Source of the DNA: Bin5 sp034422415
GTDB lineage: Bacteria > Chloroflexota > Anaerolineae > Caldilineales > Caldilineaceae
Assembly (NCBI GenBank): GCA_965202955.1
Contig: OZ241871.1
Location: forward strand, 248,001 to 312,000
Length of the DNA stretch: 64,000 nt
Reading direction: 5' to 3'
Positions 24,254 through 33,173 of this stretch are shown piece by piece. The notes beneath the pieces were generated by a model that saw only the letters and a program-made list of their open reading frames with translations, did not search any database and was not told the DNA's origin. Each line of letters begins with the position of its first letter. Within the stretch, counting starts at the first letter, position 1. The translations under genes and the position numbers were made by a program.

Positions 24254-26022
24254 CGCGTTGGCAAAAGTACGGTCAACGTGGCTGGCTGGCTGCAACGGTC
24301 AGCCTTTTTCTTTCCCTCGCCTCCTACCAGTTGGGACTCCCCGGCCTCCACTACGATGAAGCCAAAGAGGCGGGCGTCAATGCAATGGAGTTGCTCCATC
24401 GCGCGCCGGTCACCGCGTTTCGCAGCGCAACCGTTTCGTTTTTCGGGACGGACTTGCCCCTGATGGTGCAGGATTACATCGGGGCCTTGAACGTCTACTT
24501 GGCGTTGCCCTTTCTGGCAATAACCGGCATTGGGGTGCCCAATCTGAGACTGTTGCCTCTCCTTCTCGCTGTTCTCGGCCTGCTTGTGCTTGAACGCACA
24601 GTTTCAGAATGGCTGGCCCTTTGCGAACGCAACCCCGCGCCCAGCGCACCAATCGCGCCCGCCGCCCTCGCTTGTCTGACTTTGCTGGCCGCCGCTCCGA
24701 GCTTCGTATTCTGGCAACGACAAGGCATTTTCGTAACAAACGCCACTTTCCCATTCACCTTCGCCTGTATGTGGCAATCCATCCGCTGGCTGCGCCTAGG
24801 GCAAGCTCGCAACCTGATTCTGGCCGCTATTTGTGCCGGGCTGGCTCTCTACGCCAAACTGCTGGCCGCCTGGATCATACTGCCGTTCAGCCTGGCGTGT
24901 GCCGGATGGTGGCTGTGGCAACGCCCCGGCGTTCCCCACCAATCCAAACGACGGGAAAGGCAGTTTCGTCGCCCCCACATACTGTTTCCCCTCGCTGCTC
25001 TCGCCTTCCTGCTTCCTCTGACCCCCTTTTTCCTCTTCAACATCCATACCGGCGGCACACTGTCTTTCTTAACCCAGAACTTCGGCAGCAGCTACTACGG
25101 CGTAGACAACGCTGACATCCTGTCCAACGCGACCTTGCGCTGGCAACAGTTGGTCCAGACTCTATCTGGCAGTCACTTTTGGTATCTCGGCGCAGTCCAC
25201 CAAAGTCCTATCGCGCTCTGGTTGGCGCTGGCGCCGCCGGCCGCAGCACTGGCGCGTCCCACCGGCCGCCGCATGGTCGGACCGCCGCTCCTTCTACTGA
25301 TCATGGCGTTCGCAGCCAGCCTCTTCACAGTTAGCGACCTGTTTGTCACACACTACGCGCTTCTGCACCCGTTAGTGCTTGCCGTGACAGGCGTGGCGCT
25401 GTGCGAACTCTGGCAATGGTTCGCCCCCAACCAACGAGCAGAGACGGGGAAGGCAACTCCTCACCATGGTCACGGTTGGCGGAGGACTGTGCTCCGGCAA
25501 TCGCTGTTGCGTCGCCTGCCATTCAACTACCTCGCCCAGGTGCCGGCGCTTCGGCTTCTCCTTGGGCTCCTCGTCGGCGCTTGCTTCATGCTCGATCTGC
25601 GGACGACAACGGCCTATCACGCCGCTCTGTCCCGCAGCGGCGGGCTGGTAGATCACTCGGATGCAACCTACCACCTCGCCTTCGACCTTCGTTACAACGG
25701 GCTGGGCGCGCCGATCGTGTTGGATTGGGGCTTAGAGGCCCCGATCCGCTTTCTGAGCGCAGGTACCGTTTCACCGATTGAAATTTTCGGTTACGCTTCC
25801 CTCCTTGAGCCCGACGAGGCCTTTGGCGTGCGAATTGAGCCTTTTTTGGACAACGCAAACAATGTCTATTTGCTGCGAACGCCGGGAAACGAACTGTTTC
25901 AGGGACGCCGCGCCGCTTTCCAACGCCTGGTTGAGGAGCGGAACGGCGACCTGCAACGAGAGCAGGTGTATGCCCAACGCGACGGCACTCCCTTGTACGA
26001 GCGCTGGCGGGTGTCTTACTGA
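24250..26022 (+). CDS. GT39/PMT-type membrane glycosyltransferase (GT-C fold)
   Basis: A 590-residue protein with about ten to twelve membrane helices. The GT-C signature is present: first helix, then an outer loop with the acidic pair HYDEAKEAG (Asp36-Glu37), as in ArnT/PMT enzymes that use polyprenyl-phosphate sugars outside the membrane. A soluble C-terminal part follows the last helix. Start ATG 24250 overlaps the FecR-like gene. As the last member of the coupled HEAT-unknown-TPR-FecR-like set, it suggests that the operon modifies a surface protein or glycan. Donor and acceptor are unknown. Confidence 0.82.
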   Translation: MTRWQKYGQRGWLAATVSLFLSLASYQLGLPGLHYDEAKEAGVNAMELLHRAPVTAFRSATVSFFGTDLPLMVQDYIGALNVYLALPFLAITGIGVPNLRLLPLLLAVLGLLVLERTVSEWLALCERNPAPSAPIAPAALACLTLLAAAPSFVFWQRQGIFVTNATFPFTFACMWQSIRWLRLGQARNLILAAICAGLALYAKLLAAWIILPFSLACAGWWLWQRPGVPHQSKRRERQFRRPHILFPLAALAFLLPLTPFFLFNIHTGGTLSFLTQNFGSSYYGVDNADILSNATLRWQQLVQTLSGSHFWYLGAVHQSPIALWLALAPPAAALARPTGRRMVGPPLLLLIMAFAASLFTVSDLFVTHYALLHPLVLAVTGVALCELWQWFAPNQRAETGKATPHHGHGWRRTVLRQSLLRRLPFNYLAQVPALRLLLGLLVGACFMLDLRTTTAYHAALSRSGGLVDHSDATYHLAFDLRYNGLGAPIVLDWGLEAPIRFLSAGTVSPIEIFGYASLLEPDEAFGVRIEPFLDNANNVYLLRTPGNELFQGRRAAFQRLVEERNGDLQREQVYAQRDGTPLYERWRVSY

Positions 26023-26027
26023 TTCGG

Positions 26028-26056
26028 TTGAGCAGATCGCACTTTGATGCTAAGAT
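26028..26056 (+). promoter_or_regulatory. Promoter for the UbiA-like gene
   Basis: TTGAGC (26028-26033) and TAAGAT (26051-26056) with 17-base spacing lie just after the glycosyltransferase stop. The predicted transcript begins near 26063, which excludes the in-frame TTG at 26028 as the translation start and favours ATG 26094. Confidence 0.5.
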
Positions 26057-26093
26057 GCAGGCGCGAAAACGTGCATTTCTTGACAGGCGAACA

Positions 26094-27122
26094 ATGTACA
26101 GGCACATCTCTTCCGGCCTGAGCAGGAGCGAAACGGAGGCCCCCGCCCAGCCCCTGCGAACAGGCAAAGCAGCCGTCGACCTCTTCCGATTGACGGCCCA
26201 AATGGGGCGGTTGCGAGTAGTTCCTGCCCTGCTTACACCGGTCTTGTGGGCTGCAGCGACCGCACGATGGCAGGTTGAAACTGTCAGCATCTGGCGGGCC
26301 CTGGCTCTGCTGTTCTGCTTCGGCGCGCTCGCGCTGGCCTGCAACTTCCTGGCCGCCTACGTGGACTACAGGCGGCAGTCAAATATCGACGCGCTGTCCC
26401 ATGCCCCTGAGAACGAACAGAGGCCTCCTGTGCAGACCCGCTCCTTGCTCTTCGACGGGTACGACTGGATGCAACAAGGTCTCCTGCGCGCAGCGACCTT
26501 TCTCAGCCTCGGTTTGATGGCAGGGACAATCTTCGCGCTGGCGGCGCTCTGGTTGGGCTTCTTCGTGGGATGGCCCTTCTGGTTCTTCGCCCTGATCAGC
26601 GGCCTGATGTGCGGCGCCTCTATCTGGCCGAACATCCGCTACGCCCGCAGACTGTGGTGGCTCGGCGATATCTTCTATTGGCTGGGTATGGGCGTCCTTC
26701 CACTGCTGGCAACCTACTTCGCCCTTACCGGCGCCGTGACCCGCCCCCTTCTGTGGATTGCGTTCGCTCCGTCCACATTCGCTTGGCTCGCCTACCTTTC
26801 CTATTCATTCTATAGCTGGCACAGGGATTGGCGGATTCGAAGACGTACTCTGGTCGTTGTCTTTGGGCCCGAACGCGGTCTCGACATCGCGGCAATTGTT
26901 TCCATCGTCGGATTTGTCGCTTTGATTCTGTTGATGGCGACCGGTGCGGTCCCTGTTTGGACAATTCTCGTCCTGGGCGCTTTCCCCCTCTTTCTTAGGG
27001 CATTCGCACGTGGACGCGTCTGGCCTTTCTCCAGACAGGCTGGCATTGCAACAGTAGAACACAGTATCAACGGGGTGATTCTGGCCGGACTGTTGTGGCT
27101 GATTCCCCTATGGCTCGCTTGA
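26094..27122 (+). CDS. UbiA/MenA-like polytopic prenyltransferase
   Basis: A 342-residue membrane protein with eight or so helices. The first Asp-rich region reads NFLAAYVDYRRQSNID, a variant of the NDxxDxxxD motif. The later stretch GDIFYWLGMGVLPLLATYFALTG matches the MenA pattern GEVF..GPxxxxGTYY. Enzymes of this superfamily attach isoprenoid chains to aromatic or other acceptors. A MenA role (menaquinone) would fit the ubiE/menG gene at 43.7 kb, but the degenerate motif leaves other acceptors open. Start at ATG 26094 (AGGCG upstream), after the promoter. Confidence 0.7.
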   Translation: MYRHISSGLSRSETEAPAQPLRTGKAAVDLFRLTAQMGRLRVVPALLTPVLWAAATARWQVETVSIWRALALLFCFGALALACNFLAAYVDYRRQSNIDALSHAPENEQRPPVQTRSLLFDGYDWMQQGLLRAATFLSLGLMAGTIFALAALWLGFFVGWPFWFFALISGLMCGASIWPNIRYARRLWWLGDIFYWLGMGVLPLLATYFALTGAVTRPLLWIAFAPSTFAWLAYLSYSFYSWHRDWRIRRRTLVVVFGPERGLDIAAIVSIVGFVALILLMATGAVPVWTILVLGAFPLFLRAFARGRVWPFSRQAGIATVEHSINGVILAGLLWLIPLWLA

Positions 27123-27153
27123 CCGCAACTCGGCTGCGTTTTGCCACCGCCAA

Positions 27154-27204
27154 CAGGTAGTTCCGGGCACTCCAGGCCGCAGGATCGACCCGTCCAACTA
27201 CCTG
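27154..27204. repeat. 9-base inverted repeat with 33-base spacer
   Basis: CAGGTAGTT (27154-27162) and AACTACCTG (27196-27204) face each other in the 199-base gap between the UbiA-like gene and the next gene. It could form a loose stem after the operon; nothing else was recognised in the gap. Confidence 0.4.
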
Positions 27205-27321
27205 CCGGGCTGGCTCGGCTACCAACTAGACTGACCCTGTCACATTCCGGACGACGGCATGTAATCGAGTCCCGCCGAGTGCAGCAGGAAGCTCGACCTC
27301 AGCTTCTTACTGCTTAGATTT

Positions 27322-27846
27322 ATGGCAGAACTAACCCGTAAAGAGTTCTATGACCTGGCCGACCAATGCCGTGAACGAGCGCTGGAACTGGCCCGCTTTG
27401 ACCAGAACAGGGTCAACCGGCAGCAGTGCCGCCAGTTCAACTCGTGGTTGGCCAGGCTGAAGACATACGACCAGCTGGCGCCCGGCCTGCAGGATGTCAG
27501 CGCAGCACGCCCTATCACCCGCTATGACCTGATGATAGGTGCCTTCCTGCTCTGGCTCGTATCGCTTCTATTTCTGAGGGAACAACTGGGGATTGCGGGG
27601 ACTCGGATTCTGGCCTTCAGTATGTGGGGGCTGGTCATTCTCCTCTACTTCCTGCCCGAATCCCTCTACGCCACGACGGTTGAGCTGTTGGAAGCGAAAG
27701 TCCTCCGTGTTGTCGAGACCTTGGAAGCGCTGCTGGTCTCGCAGGAAATGGAGGTCACCGAGGCGGTCTTCTTCAAAATCAAAGAAAACCTGAACACCGC
27801 CCGCCGCGAGCTCCGCCAGCAGATTCATCTCGCCCACAGCCGCTGA
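27322..27846 (+). CDS. Small membrane protein of unknown function
   Basis: A 174-residue protein: an amphipathic helical N-terminal part (about 1-60), two close membrane helices (about 72-88 and 94-112: LMIGAFLLWLVSLLFL and ILAFSMWGLVILLYFL), then a long helical C-terminal part with coiled-coil character (VELLEAKVLRVVETLEALL). I do not recognise the family. No convincing ribosome site precedes ATG 27322. It converges with the OLD-type nuclease gene and may be the last gene of this plus-strand series. Confidence 0.7.
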   Translation: MAELTRKEFYDLADQCRERALELARFDQNRVNRQQCRQFNSWLARLKTYDQLAPGLQDVSAARPITRYDLMIGAFLLWLVSLLFLREQLGIAGTRILAFSMWGLVILLYFLPESLYATTVELLEAKVLRVVETLEALLVSQEMEVTEAVFFKIKENLNTARRELRQQIHLAHSR

Positions 27847-27895
27847 GAGTTAGACCACCGGTGCCGCGCCGTAAATCGAGTCGTATCCTCCGTTC

Positions 27896-29644
27896 TCAGT
27901 GACCAGCCGGCTTTGCTTGCATTGCAACCTCCACAATCTGATCAAGCACCTCTGTTACTTCCTGATCCAGTTCTTCGGGTTTCGCCAGCGCGGCAAGGCG
28001 GTGGTAAGCGGTCTTGCGCATTAGGTTGGGAAGTTTTAGTTGTTGGAAGTACTCCTCAAAAACTCTATCCAATAATTCACTCGCTTTCACATCTTGCCAG
28101 AAGTTGTCTGCGGAATCCCGCAGGGCAATTGGAGGAACCATATCGTGAATGACATCATTCATGATCGCGAGTCGCTTTTCTTCTTCAGCCGCGGAAAATA
28201 GCGTTCCTCGTCTGGCTGTATCGTCGTCTACTGAAGATTGAGCGTATCGAAGTAGGACCGCGGGTATGGGCAAGAAATTTTCTATTTCACGCCTTTGCCA
28301 CTGGATTTCCCGCAAAGGTGGAGATGCCTCGATTGACAGTGCATCTCGGTCATATATTCCTATACCAGCCAAATCTGGCCTTGCCTCGCGCAGCCCATTA
28401 AAATGGTTACGGGCGCTGCGGGGCTGGTTGCCTATGTAATGTACGAATGGTCGAGCAAGATGCTCGAAAGATGGATGATTAAGAATCTTCGCGAGTGTCT
28501 GCAGAGTGGAGAGATCGGTCGATCCTTCAAGGTAGAGAACCCAACCAGCCTGCTCCGCCTGGATATAGTCCTCAAAGCCAATCTGCTTTAGGGCCTTCGC
28601 AACCTGTGTACGCGCAGATCTGTCGTCTATTCTGTGCGGTTCTCCGACAAAGGCGACCACTACATCTTTCGCAGCTGCCTCATTTAGGATCACTTCGGAG
28701 TGGCTGGCTGCGATGACTTGACTATCCACTTCCGCGGCAATTTCAGACAGGAGGCGATATATCTGCCCTTGACGAAGAATCTCAAGATGGGCATCCGGTT
28801 CGTCCAAGAGCAAAACTGCAGAAGGATTGAAGTATAGATAGGTCAGCAAGAGTAGAGTCTGCTGCAGTCCCCTGCCCGAAGCAGATAGGGCAAGCGAAAC
28901 TCCGGGTGACTCACTGTAGGACATTGTAATCTCGCCGCGTTCGACGATGTGATCAGGCGTGTCCAGTTTGACCCCAAAAAGCTGGTCTATGTGCACTTGT
29001 ACTTTGCGCCAATCCCCTGGCTGGCCCTGCGCTAGGTTATGACAAAGATTACGCAGCACCTGCGCGGTCTGGCCCTCTCCAATCAATACGTTTACTCTCC
29101 CAAGTTCCCACTTTGGCTCGACCGCAGCCAGACCCGACATCGGGGGCAAGTAGGCAACTTGCGTCTGCATTGCTTGTTCAGGAACAGACATTCTGTCCCC
29201 AGCGCTAGCATTACCGCCCACACGCAAAGGCCGGCAGTAGAATGATTCTTCGTTGGCATAGTCAAACTCAAGCCCGCAACTCCAAGCTTCACCATCTGAT
29301 ATGCCATCTACAATGATGTCGATGCGAACATTTTGCGTGCCCGGTTTGCCGCCAGTCTTGGTACCCAAACGCGTCCGCAAATCACGCCACAGCAGATTGG
29401 CTCTAGGAACTGGAATGGCTATCAGGTCGCGGCGATTAATTGTGACACCCGGGCGTTGTTCGGGCGCCGGTTTTCCCTGATACCGTTCCTGCCACCGACG
29501 CAGTCCACTATCCCAGAGCGCAAGCGCCTGCAGCGCAGCTGTTTTGCCGGAATTATTGGGGCCAATGAACACGACTGACGTACCAAGAGGAATATCAACT
29601 TCATCAAACTTTTTGAAGTTCCGAATTCTTAGGTTCGTCAACAC
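27896..29644 (-). CDS. OLD-family ATP-dependent nuclease (ABC-type ATPase plus TOPRIM)
   Basis: A 582-residue protein. The N-terminal SMC/RecF-like ATPase has Walker A GPNNSGKT (28-35), a signature-like SASGRGLQQ (254-262), Walker B VLLLDEPDAHLE (277-288) and an ASHSEVI switch (313-319). The C-terminal half has TOPRIM residues YLEGSTD (Glu373, Asp377) and YDRD (Asp432, Asp434), as in overcoming-lysogenization-defect (OLD) nucleases and the GajA half of Gabija. No UvrD-like partner is adjacent, so it resembles stand-alone class 1 OLD. The gene is visibly less GC-rich than its neighbours (21 G/C in the 60 bases 28,021-28,080), suggesting acquisition by transfer. It starts 12 bases after trmB. 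A phage-defence role is inferred from the family. Confidence 0.85.
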   Translation of the reverse strand: MLTNLRIRNFKKFDEVDIPLGTSVVFIGPNNSGKTAALQALALWDSGLRRWQERYQGKPAPEQRPGVTINRRDLIAIPVPRANLLWRDLRTRLGTKTGGKPGTQNVRIDIIVDGISDGEAWSCGLEFDYANEESFYCRPLRVGGNASAGDRMSVPEQAMQTQVAYLPPMSGLAAVEPKWELGRVNVLIGEGQTAQVLRNLCHNLAQGQPGDWRKVQVHIDQLFGVKLDTPDHIVERGEITMSYSESPGVSLALSASGRGLQQTLLLLTYLYFNPSAVLLLDEPDAHLEILRQGQIYRLLSEIAAEVDSQVIAASHSEVILNEAAAKDVVVAFVGEPHRIDDRSARTQVAKALKQIGFEDYIQAEQAGWVLYLEGSTDLSTLQTLAKILNHPSFEHLARPFVHYIGNQPRSARNHFNGLREARPDLAGIGIYDRDALSIEASPPLREIQWQRREIENFLPIPAVLLRYAQSSVDDDTARRGTLFSAAEEEKRLAIMNDVIHDMVPPIALRDSADNFWQDVKASELLDRVFEEYFQQLKLPNLMRKTAYHRLAALAKPEELDQEVTEVLDQIVEVAMQAKPAGH

Positions 29645-29656
29645 GGTTGAGATCCT

Positions 29657-30424
29657 CTACTCAGGGGATCCAGGCTTGTTTAGCCGACGACGGGGAAAAT
29701 AGTACACCCAGATCGGCATACCGTTCTCGCGGCACCAGTGCTCACGATGCGTCGGGACATACGGGCCGACCCGTTCAGCAAGCCCTGGAGAGTGGTCGCC
29801 GAAGGCCGGATGACTGCAGACAAGATGGCGCACCAGCGCCCCATACTGCTCCACGTCGCTCTTGAAATGCAGGTAGCCGCCGGATCGAATCTTGGCCGCA
29901 AGAAGGTCTACGAAGGGGGGCGAAAACAGACGCTTGACCTTATGTTGCGCCTTCCACCACGGGTCGGGAAAGAGCACATGCACCGCATCCACTCGACCAT
30001 CGGGAAACGCCGGCGGCAGGCCCACCCGCACATCGTCATCGCTGAGCCACAGGTTTTCCAACCTGCTCTTTTCCACGCGACGCAACGCCAGTCGCACGGC
30101 CTTGGTCCTCACCTCAAAGCCGACAAACCGGCTTTCGGGTAGACGCACGGCCCGATCCAGGAGAAAGTCGCCGCGGCCGAAACCGATCTCTATCTCCAAC
30201 GGCCGCGCGCTGTCAATCTCCCGGCGGAATCGCTCACCATTGGCGGCCCTAACATCGTTGACCGCCATGGCGCGCACAAATGGCCGATCCATCCCCCATG
30301 CCGGAAGTAGATCGAAGTGAGGGCGCTTGCGGGGGTCGCCTCCAATCAGCCCCTTTCCTGCCTGCCAGTCGGCGTAGTGCCTTGCCCGCTCCTCATCGGT
30401 CAACTCCTCCCAGGCAAAGTCCAT
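29657..30424 (-). CDS. trmB: tRNA (guanine-N7-)-methyltransferase
   Basis: A 255-residue SAM-dependent enzyme methylating G46 of tRNA. Motif I is EIEIGFGRGDFLL, the acidic end of the next strand is FVGFEVRTKA, and the family hallmark is LFPDPWWKAQHKVKRL, close to the usual FPDPWPKKRHxKRR. It ends with a C-terminal THREHWCRENG region resembling TxFExK. Start chosen at ATG 30424 (MDFAWEEL); the longer reading frame to 30589 adds a low-complexity extension with no homology signal, although the ribosome site of the chosen start is unusually close (GGGGAGG directly before ATG). Confidence 0.88.
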   Translation of the reverse strand: MDFAWEELTDEERARHYADWQAGKGLIGGDPRKRPHFDLLPAWGMDRPFVRAMAVNDVRAANGERFRREIDSARPLEIEIGFGRGDFLLDRAVRLPESRFVGFEVRTKAVRLALRRVEKSRLENLWLSDDDVRVGLPPAFPDGRVDAVHVLFPDPWWKAQHKVKRLFSPPFVDLLAAKIRSGGYLHFKSDVEQYGALVRHLVCSHPAFGDHSPGLAERVGPYVPTHREHWCRENGMPIWVYYFPRRRLNKPGSPE

Positions 30425-30599
30425 CCTCCCCTGGGAAAAGGATGTGGAATGGTAGTCGAGCCTCTGCTGACCGCTCTCTTCGTTCACCGCGTTCCTGAGT
30501 CCGCTTGTATAGCGGCTACCTTCATCATCACATTGACCACTCAGACTCAATGCGACCTTCACGCGTCGATTCGGCGGCCTTGTTCGCAAGCAGGCACGG

Positions 30600-31943
30600 T
30601 CATGTGAGCCGGCGCTGAATCGTCTCCATCACGATTTCCGCATCCGCGGGCAGATAGACCGGCGGGTTGGCCAAGTCGCTCTCCACTTCCTCCAGTGTGC
30701 CTTCGTGGTAGCCGACCTTGAACGGCGTGAACTTCAATCCGTGCGCGGTACTGATGACAACGACCCGCTCGCTGCTCTTGACGACCTTCCGCTCCAGCAG
30801 CTTGAAAAGGACCGCCAGCGCCGCGCCGGTATGCGGACATGTGTACATTCCCGTTGTATCCGCCATCGCTGCAGCCGCAGCCATCTCATGCTCACTGACC
30901 TGCTCGACAATACCGTCGGTCTCTTGAATCGCCTGCACCGCCTTTTCGTAGCTGACAGGATCACCGATCTGTATCGCGGACGCCAGCGTCGACTCAGCCT
31001 CTACGCTTGCCTTTTCGCGGAAGTCGTTCAGGTAACTGAGATAAAAGGGGTTGGCCTTGCTGGCTTGGGCCGCGACCAGGCGCGGCAGACGGCTGATAAT
31101 GCCCACCTCCTGCATCATTTTCAGCCCTTTGTACAGCGCGCTGATGTTGCCCAGATTTCCCACGGGGATAACGATCCAATCAGGAATCTCCCAATCAAAC
31201 TGCTGCACGATTTCCACGCCAACCGTTTTCTGGCCTTCTATCCGCAGGGAATTCATTGAATTGGCGAGGTATATCGAAGAATCGGGGCTTTCACCGTCAT
31301 GGGTGATCTCGCGAATGACGCGCATGCAGCCGTCGAAGTCTGTGTCAAGCGCGAGCACATATGCGCCGTTCGCAATCGGCTGTATCAGCTGCGCAGGGCT
31401 GACCTTGCCCTCCGGCAGAAAGATAACCGCGGGAATGCCTGCTGCTGCTGCATACGCGGCAAGCGCGGCGCTGGTATCACCGGTGCTTGCGCACGCGACC
31501 GCCCTGACCGGCACACCAATTTCCTGCATCTGTTTGACAACGCTGATCAACACCGTCATGCCCAGGTCTTTAAAGCTGCCGGTGTGGCTGTTGCCGCATA
31601 ACTTCACCCACAGTTCGGACACACCAACCTGTCGGCCAAGCCTCTCGGCCCAGAAAAGGTTGGAGTTGCCTTCGAACATGCTGACGACGTTGTCATCAGC
31701 GATGGTGGGCATTATCCACTCTTTCTTGCCCCATACGCCGCTGCCGTAGGGCACTTCGGTCGTGCCGACCCGCTCGTCGAAGAGTCGCTTCCATTCGTCA
31801 GCCGAACGAGCCCGCAACGCGTCAATGTCGTGCTGCACCTCGAGCAGACCGCCGCATTTGGGGCAGGTGTATATTACTTCAAAGACCGAGTATGTCCCTT
31901 CACAGCCCCGGAAGCAGCGAAAGTGGGATCGGAGTTCGGACAT
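30600..31943 (-). CDS. thrC: Threonine synthase
   Basis: A 447-residue PLP enzyme converting O-phosphohomoserine to threonine. The N-terminus has a small zinc-ribbon-like segment (CFRGCEG and CPKCGG), as in many bacterial ThrC. The Schiff-base lysine lies in HTGSFKDLGM, the substrate loop is SMFEGNSNL, and the phosphate-binding region includes ACASTGDTSAALAAYAA. A C-terminal extension of about 80 residues contains TGMYTCPHTGAAL, the usual end of the PLP fold. Normal length, no frame problems. A promoter with extended -10 lies upstream. Confidence 0.95.
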   Translation of the reverse strand: MSELRSHFRCFRGCEGTYSVFEVIYTCPKCGGLLEVQHDIDALRARSADEWKRLFDERVGTTEVPYGSGVWGKKEWIMPTIADDNVVSMFEGNSNLFWAERLGRQVGVSELWVKLCGNSHTGSFKDLGMTVLISVVKQMQEIGVPVRAVACASTGDTSAALAAYAAAAGIPAVIFLPEGKVSPAQLIQPIANGAYVLALDTDFDGCMRVIREITHDGESPDSSIYLANSMNSLRIEGQKTVGVEIVQQFDWEIPDWIVIPVGNLGNISALYKGLKMMQEVGIISRLPRLVAAQASKANPFYLSYLNDFREKASVEAESTLASAIQIGDPVSYEKAVQAIQETDGIVEQVSEHEMAAAAAMADTTGMYTCPHTGAALAVLFKLLERKVVKSSERVVVISTAHGLKFTPFKVGYHEGTLEEVESDLANPPVYLPADAEIVMETIQRRLT

Positions 31944-32050
31944 GGGAATTCACCACAATAGCGGGCGCCAAGTCACGCCCGGTTTCGCCGACCCTGCGAG
32001 TCCGGCATCAACCAGGAAGGCGTGATGGAAGAATCACGGACAGTGCGCGT

Positions 32051-32060
32051 ATTGTAACAT
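32051..32060 (-). promoter_or_regulatory. Extended -10 element upstream of thrC
   Basis: TATGTTACAAT on the minus strand (TACAAT at 32051-32056 with upstream TG). A -35 match is weak. It lies about 110 bases before the thrC start in the 189-base gap after etfA. Confidence 0.35.
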
Positions 32061-32132
32061 AGTGAAATTGAGCCAAAGAAGGTAGCCTTTCGCGCCACGT
32101 GGGCGGGAACGCAAACTCCAATGGCAGAGGGG

Positions 32133-33113
32133 TCAGGCAAGGCGTCGTCTGAACTCGGCCGTCAACGCAGGGACGGCCTCAAACAGGTCATCGACGATGC
32201 CGTACTTCGCGCGCTCGAAAATCGGCGCTCCGCTGTCTTTATTGATGGCGACAATAATCTTGCTGTTGCCCATCCCGGCGAGATGCTGGATCGCGCCGGA
32301 AATCCCGCAGGCAATGTACAGGTCCGGCCTGACTGTCTTGCCTGTCTGTCCCACTTGGTGCTTGTAGGGAATGTAACCGGCGTCAACTGCGGCCCGGCTG
32401 GCCCCGAGCGCCGCACCCAGAGTCTCAGCCAGCTCCCCGACGATCTCAAACCCTTTCGAAGGGTCCGCGGCCACACCGCGCCCGCCCGAAACGATAATAT
32501 GAGCGTCGGTCAAGCCGATTTCGCCCGAATCCGCGGCGCGAAAGTCAATGACCTTCTCACGAATCTCATCTTCATGCAACAACACATCCAACATCTCCAT
32601 CGCGCCTGGACCGCCCACCGGCTCCGGCATTGGAAATGAACGCGGGCGCACGCTTGCCACCGCCAACCGGCTCTCAAAGCGAATCTCCACTCGAATGTTG
32701 CCCGAATAGATTGTGCGCGCCGCGACCAACTCGCCCCCCTCGACCCTCAGGTCGGAGGCGTTGGCGGCAATACCCGCCTGCTGACGGCAAGCAACGGTCG
32801 CCGCCAAGGTCCCGCCGCGAATCGACCCGTTCGTAAAAAGTGCCCTCGCTCCGGCGCGTTCGACCGCCTGCACGGCGAGCGCGGCATACGGTTGCAAACG
32901 AAAACGGGACAAGGTGGCATCAGCCGCTGCGTAGACTGTATCGGCTCCATAGGTGAACGCCTGGCGAGCCGCCTCGTCCACTTCATCCCCAATCAAAAGG
33001 GCTGCGGCCGTGGTCTCCAGTTCCAAGGCCAGTTCCTTCGATTTGGCCAGGAGTTCCCAGCAGTTGGATAACACCTGACCATCATTCTGCTCGATCCAGA
33101 CGAGAATCGACAT
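32133..33113 (-). CDS. etfA: Electron transfer flavoprotein alpha subunit
   Basis: A 326-residue subunit binding FAD. The C-terminal FAD domain is well conserved: VSGGRGVAADPSKGFEIV, AVDAGYIPYKHQVGQTGKTVRP (with the QVGQTGK motif), YIACGISGAIQHLAGM and INKDSGAPIF. The ETF dimer passes electrons from acyl-CoA dehydrogenases to the quinone pool. It lies 60 bases downstream of etfB and is the last gene of the acyl-CoA dehydrogenase operon. AGAGGAAAG is a good ribosome site before ATG 33113. Confidence 0.95.
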   Translation of the reverse strand: MSILVWIEQNDGQVLSNCWELLAKSKELALELETTAAALLIGDEVDEAARQAFTYGADTVYAAADATLSRFRLQPYAALAVQAVERAGARALFTNGSIRGGTLAATVACRQQAGIAANASDLRVEGGELVAARTIYSGNIRVEIRFESRLAVASVRPRSFPMPEPVGGPGAMEMLDVLLHEDEIREKVIDFRAADSGEIGLTDAHIIVSGGRGVAADPSKGFEIVGELAETLGAALGASRAAVDAGYIPYKHQVGQTGKTVRPDLYIACGISGAIQHLAGMGNSKIIVAINKDSGAPIFERAKYGIVDDLFEAVPALTAEFRRRLA

Positions 33114-33173
33114 TGTCTTTCCTCTTGTCGGGAAAGATAGACTACAAGCCTAACTTCCCCACGATTCGAATCG

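Noticed and set aside
27896..29644. Gabija system
   Set aside because: The protein resembles GajA in layout, but no UvrD-like helicase (GajB) gene lies on either side; the neighbours are trmB and a small membrane protein.
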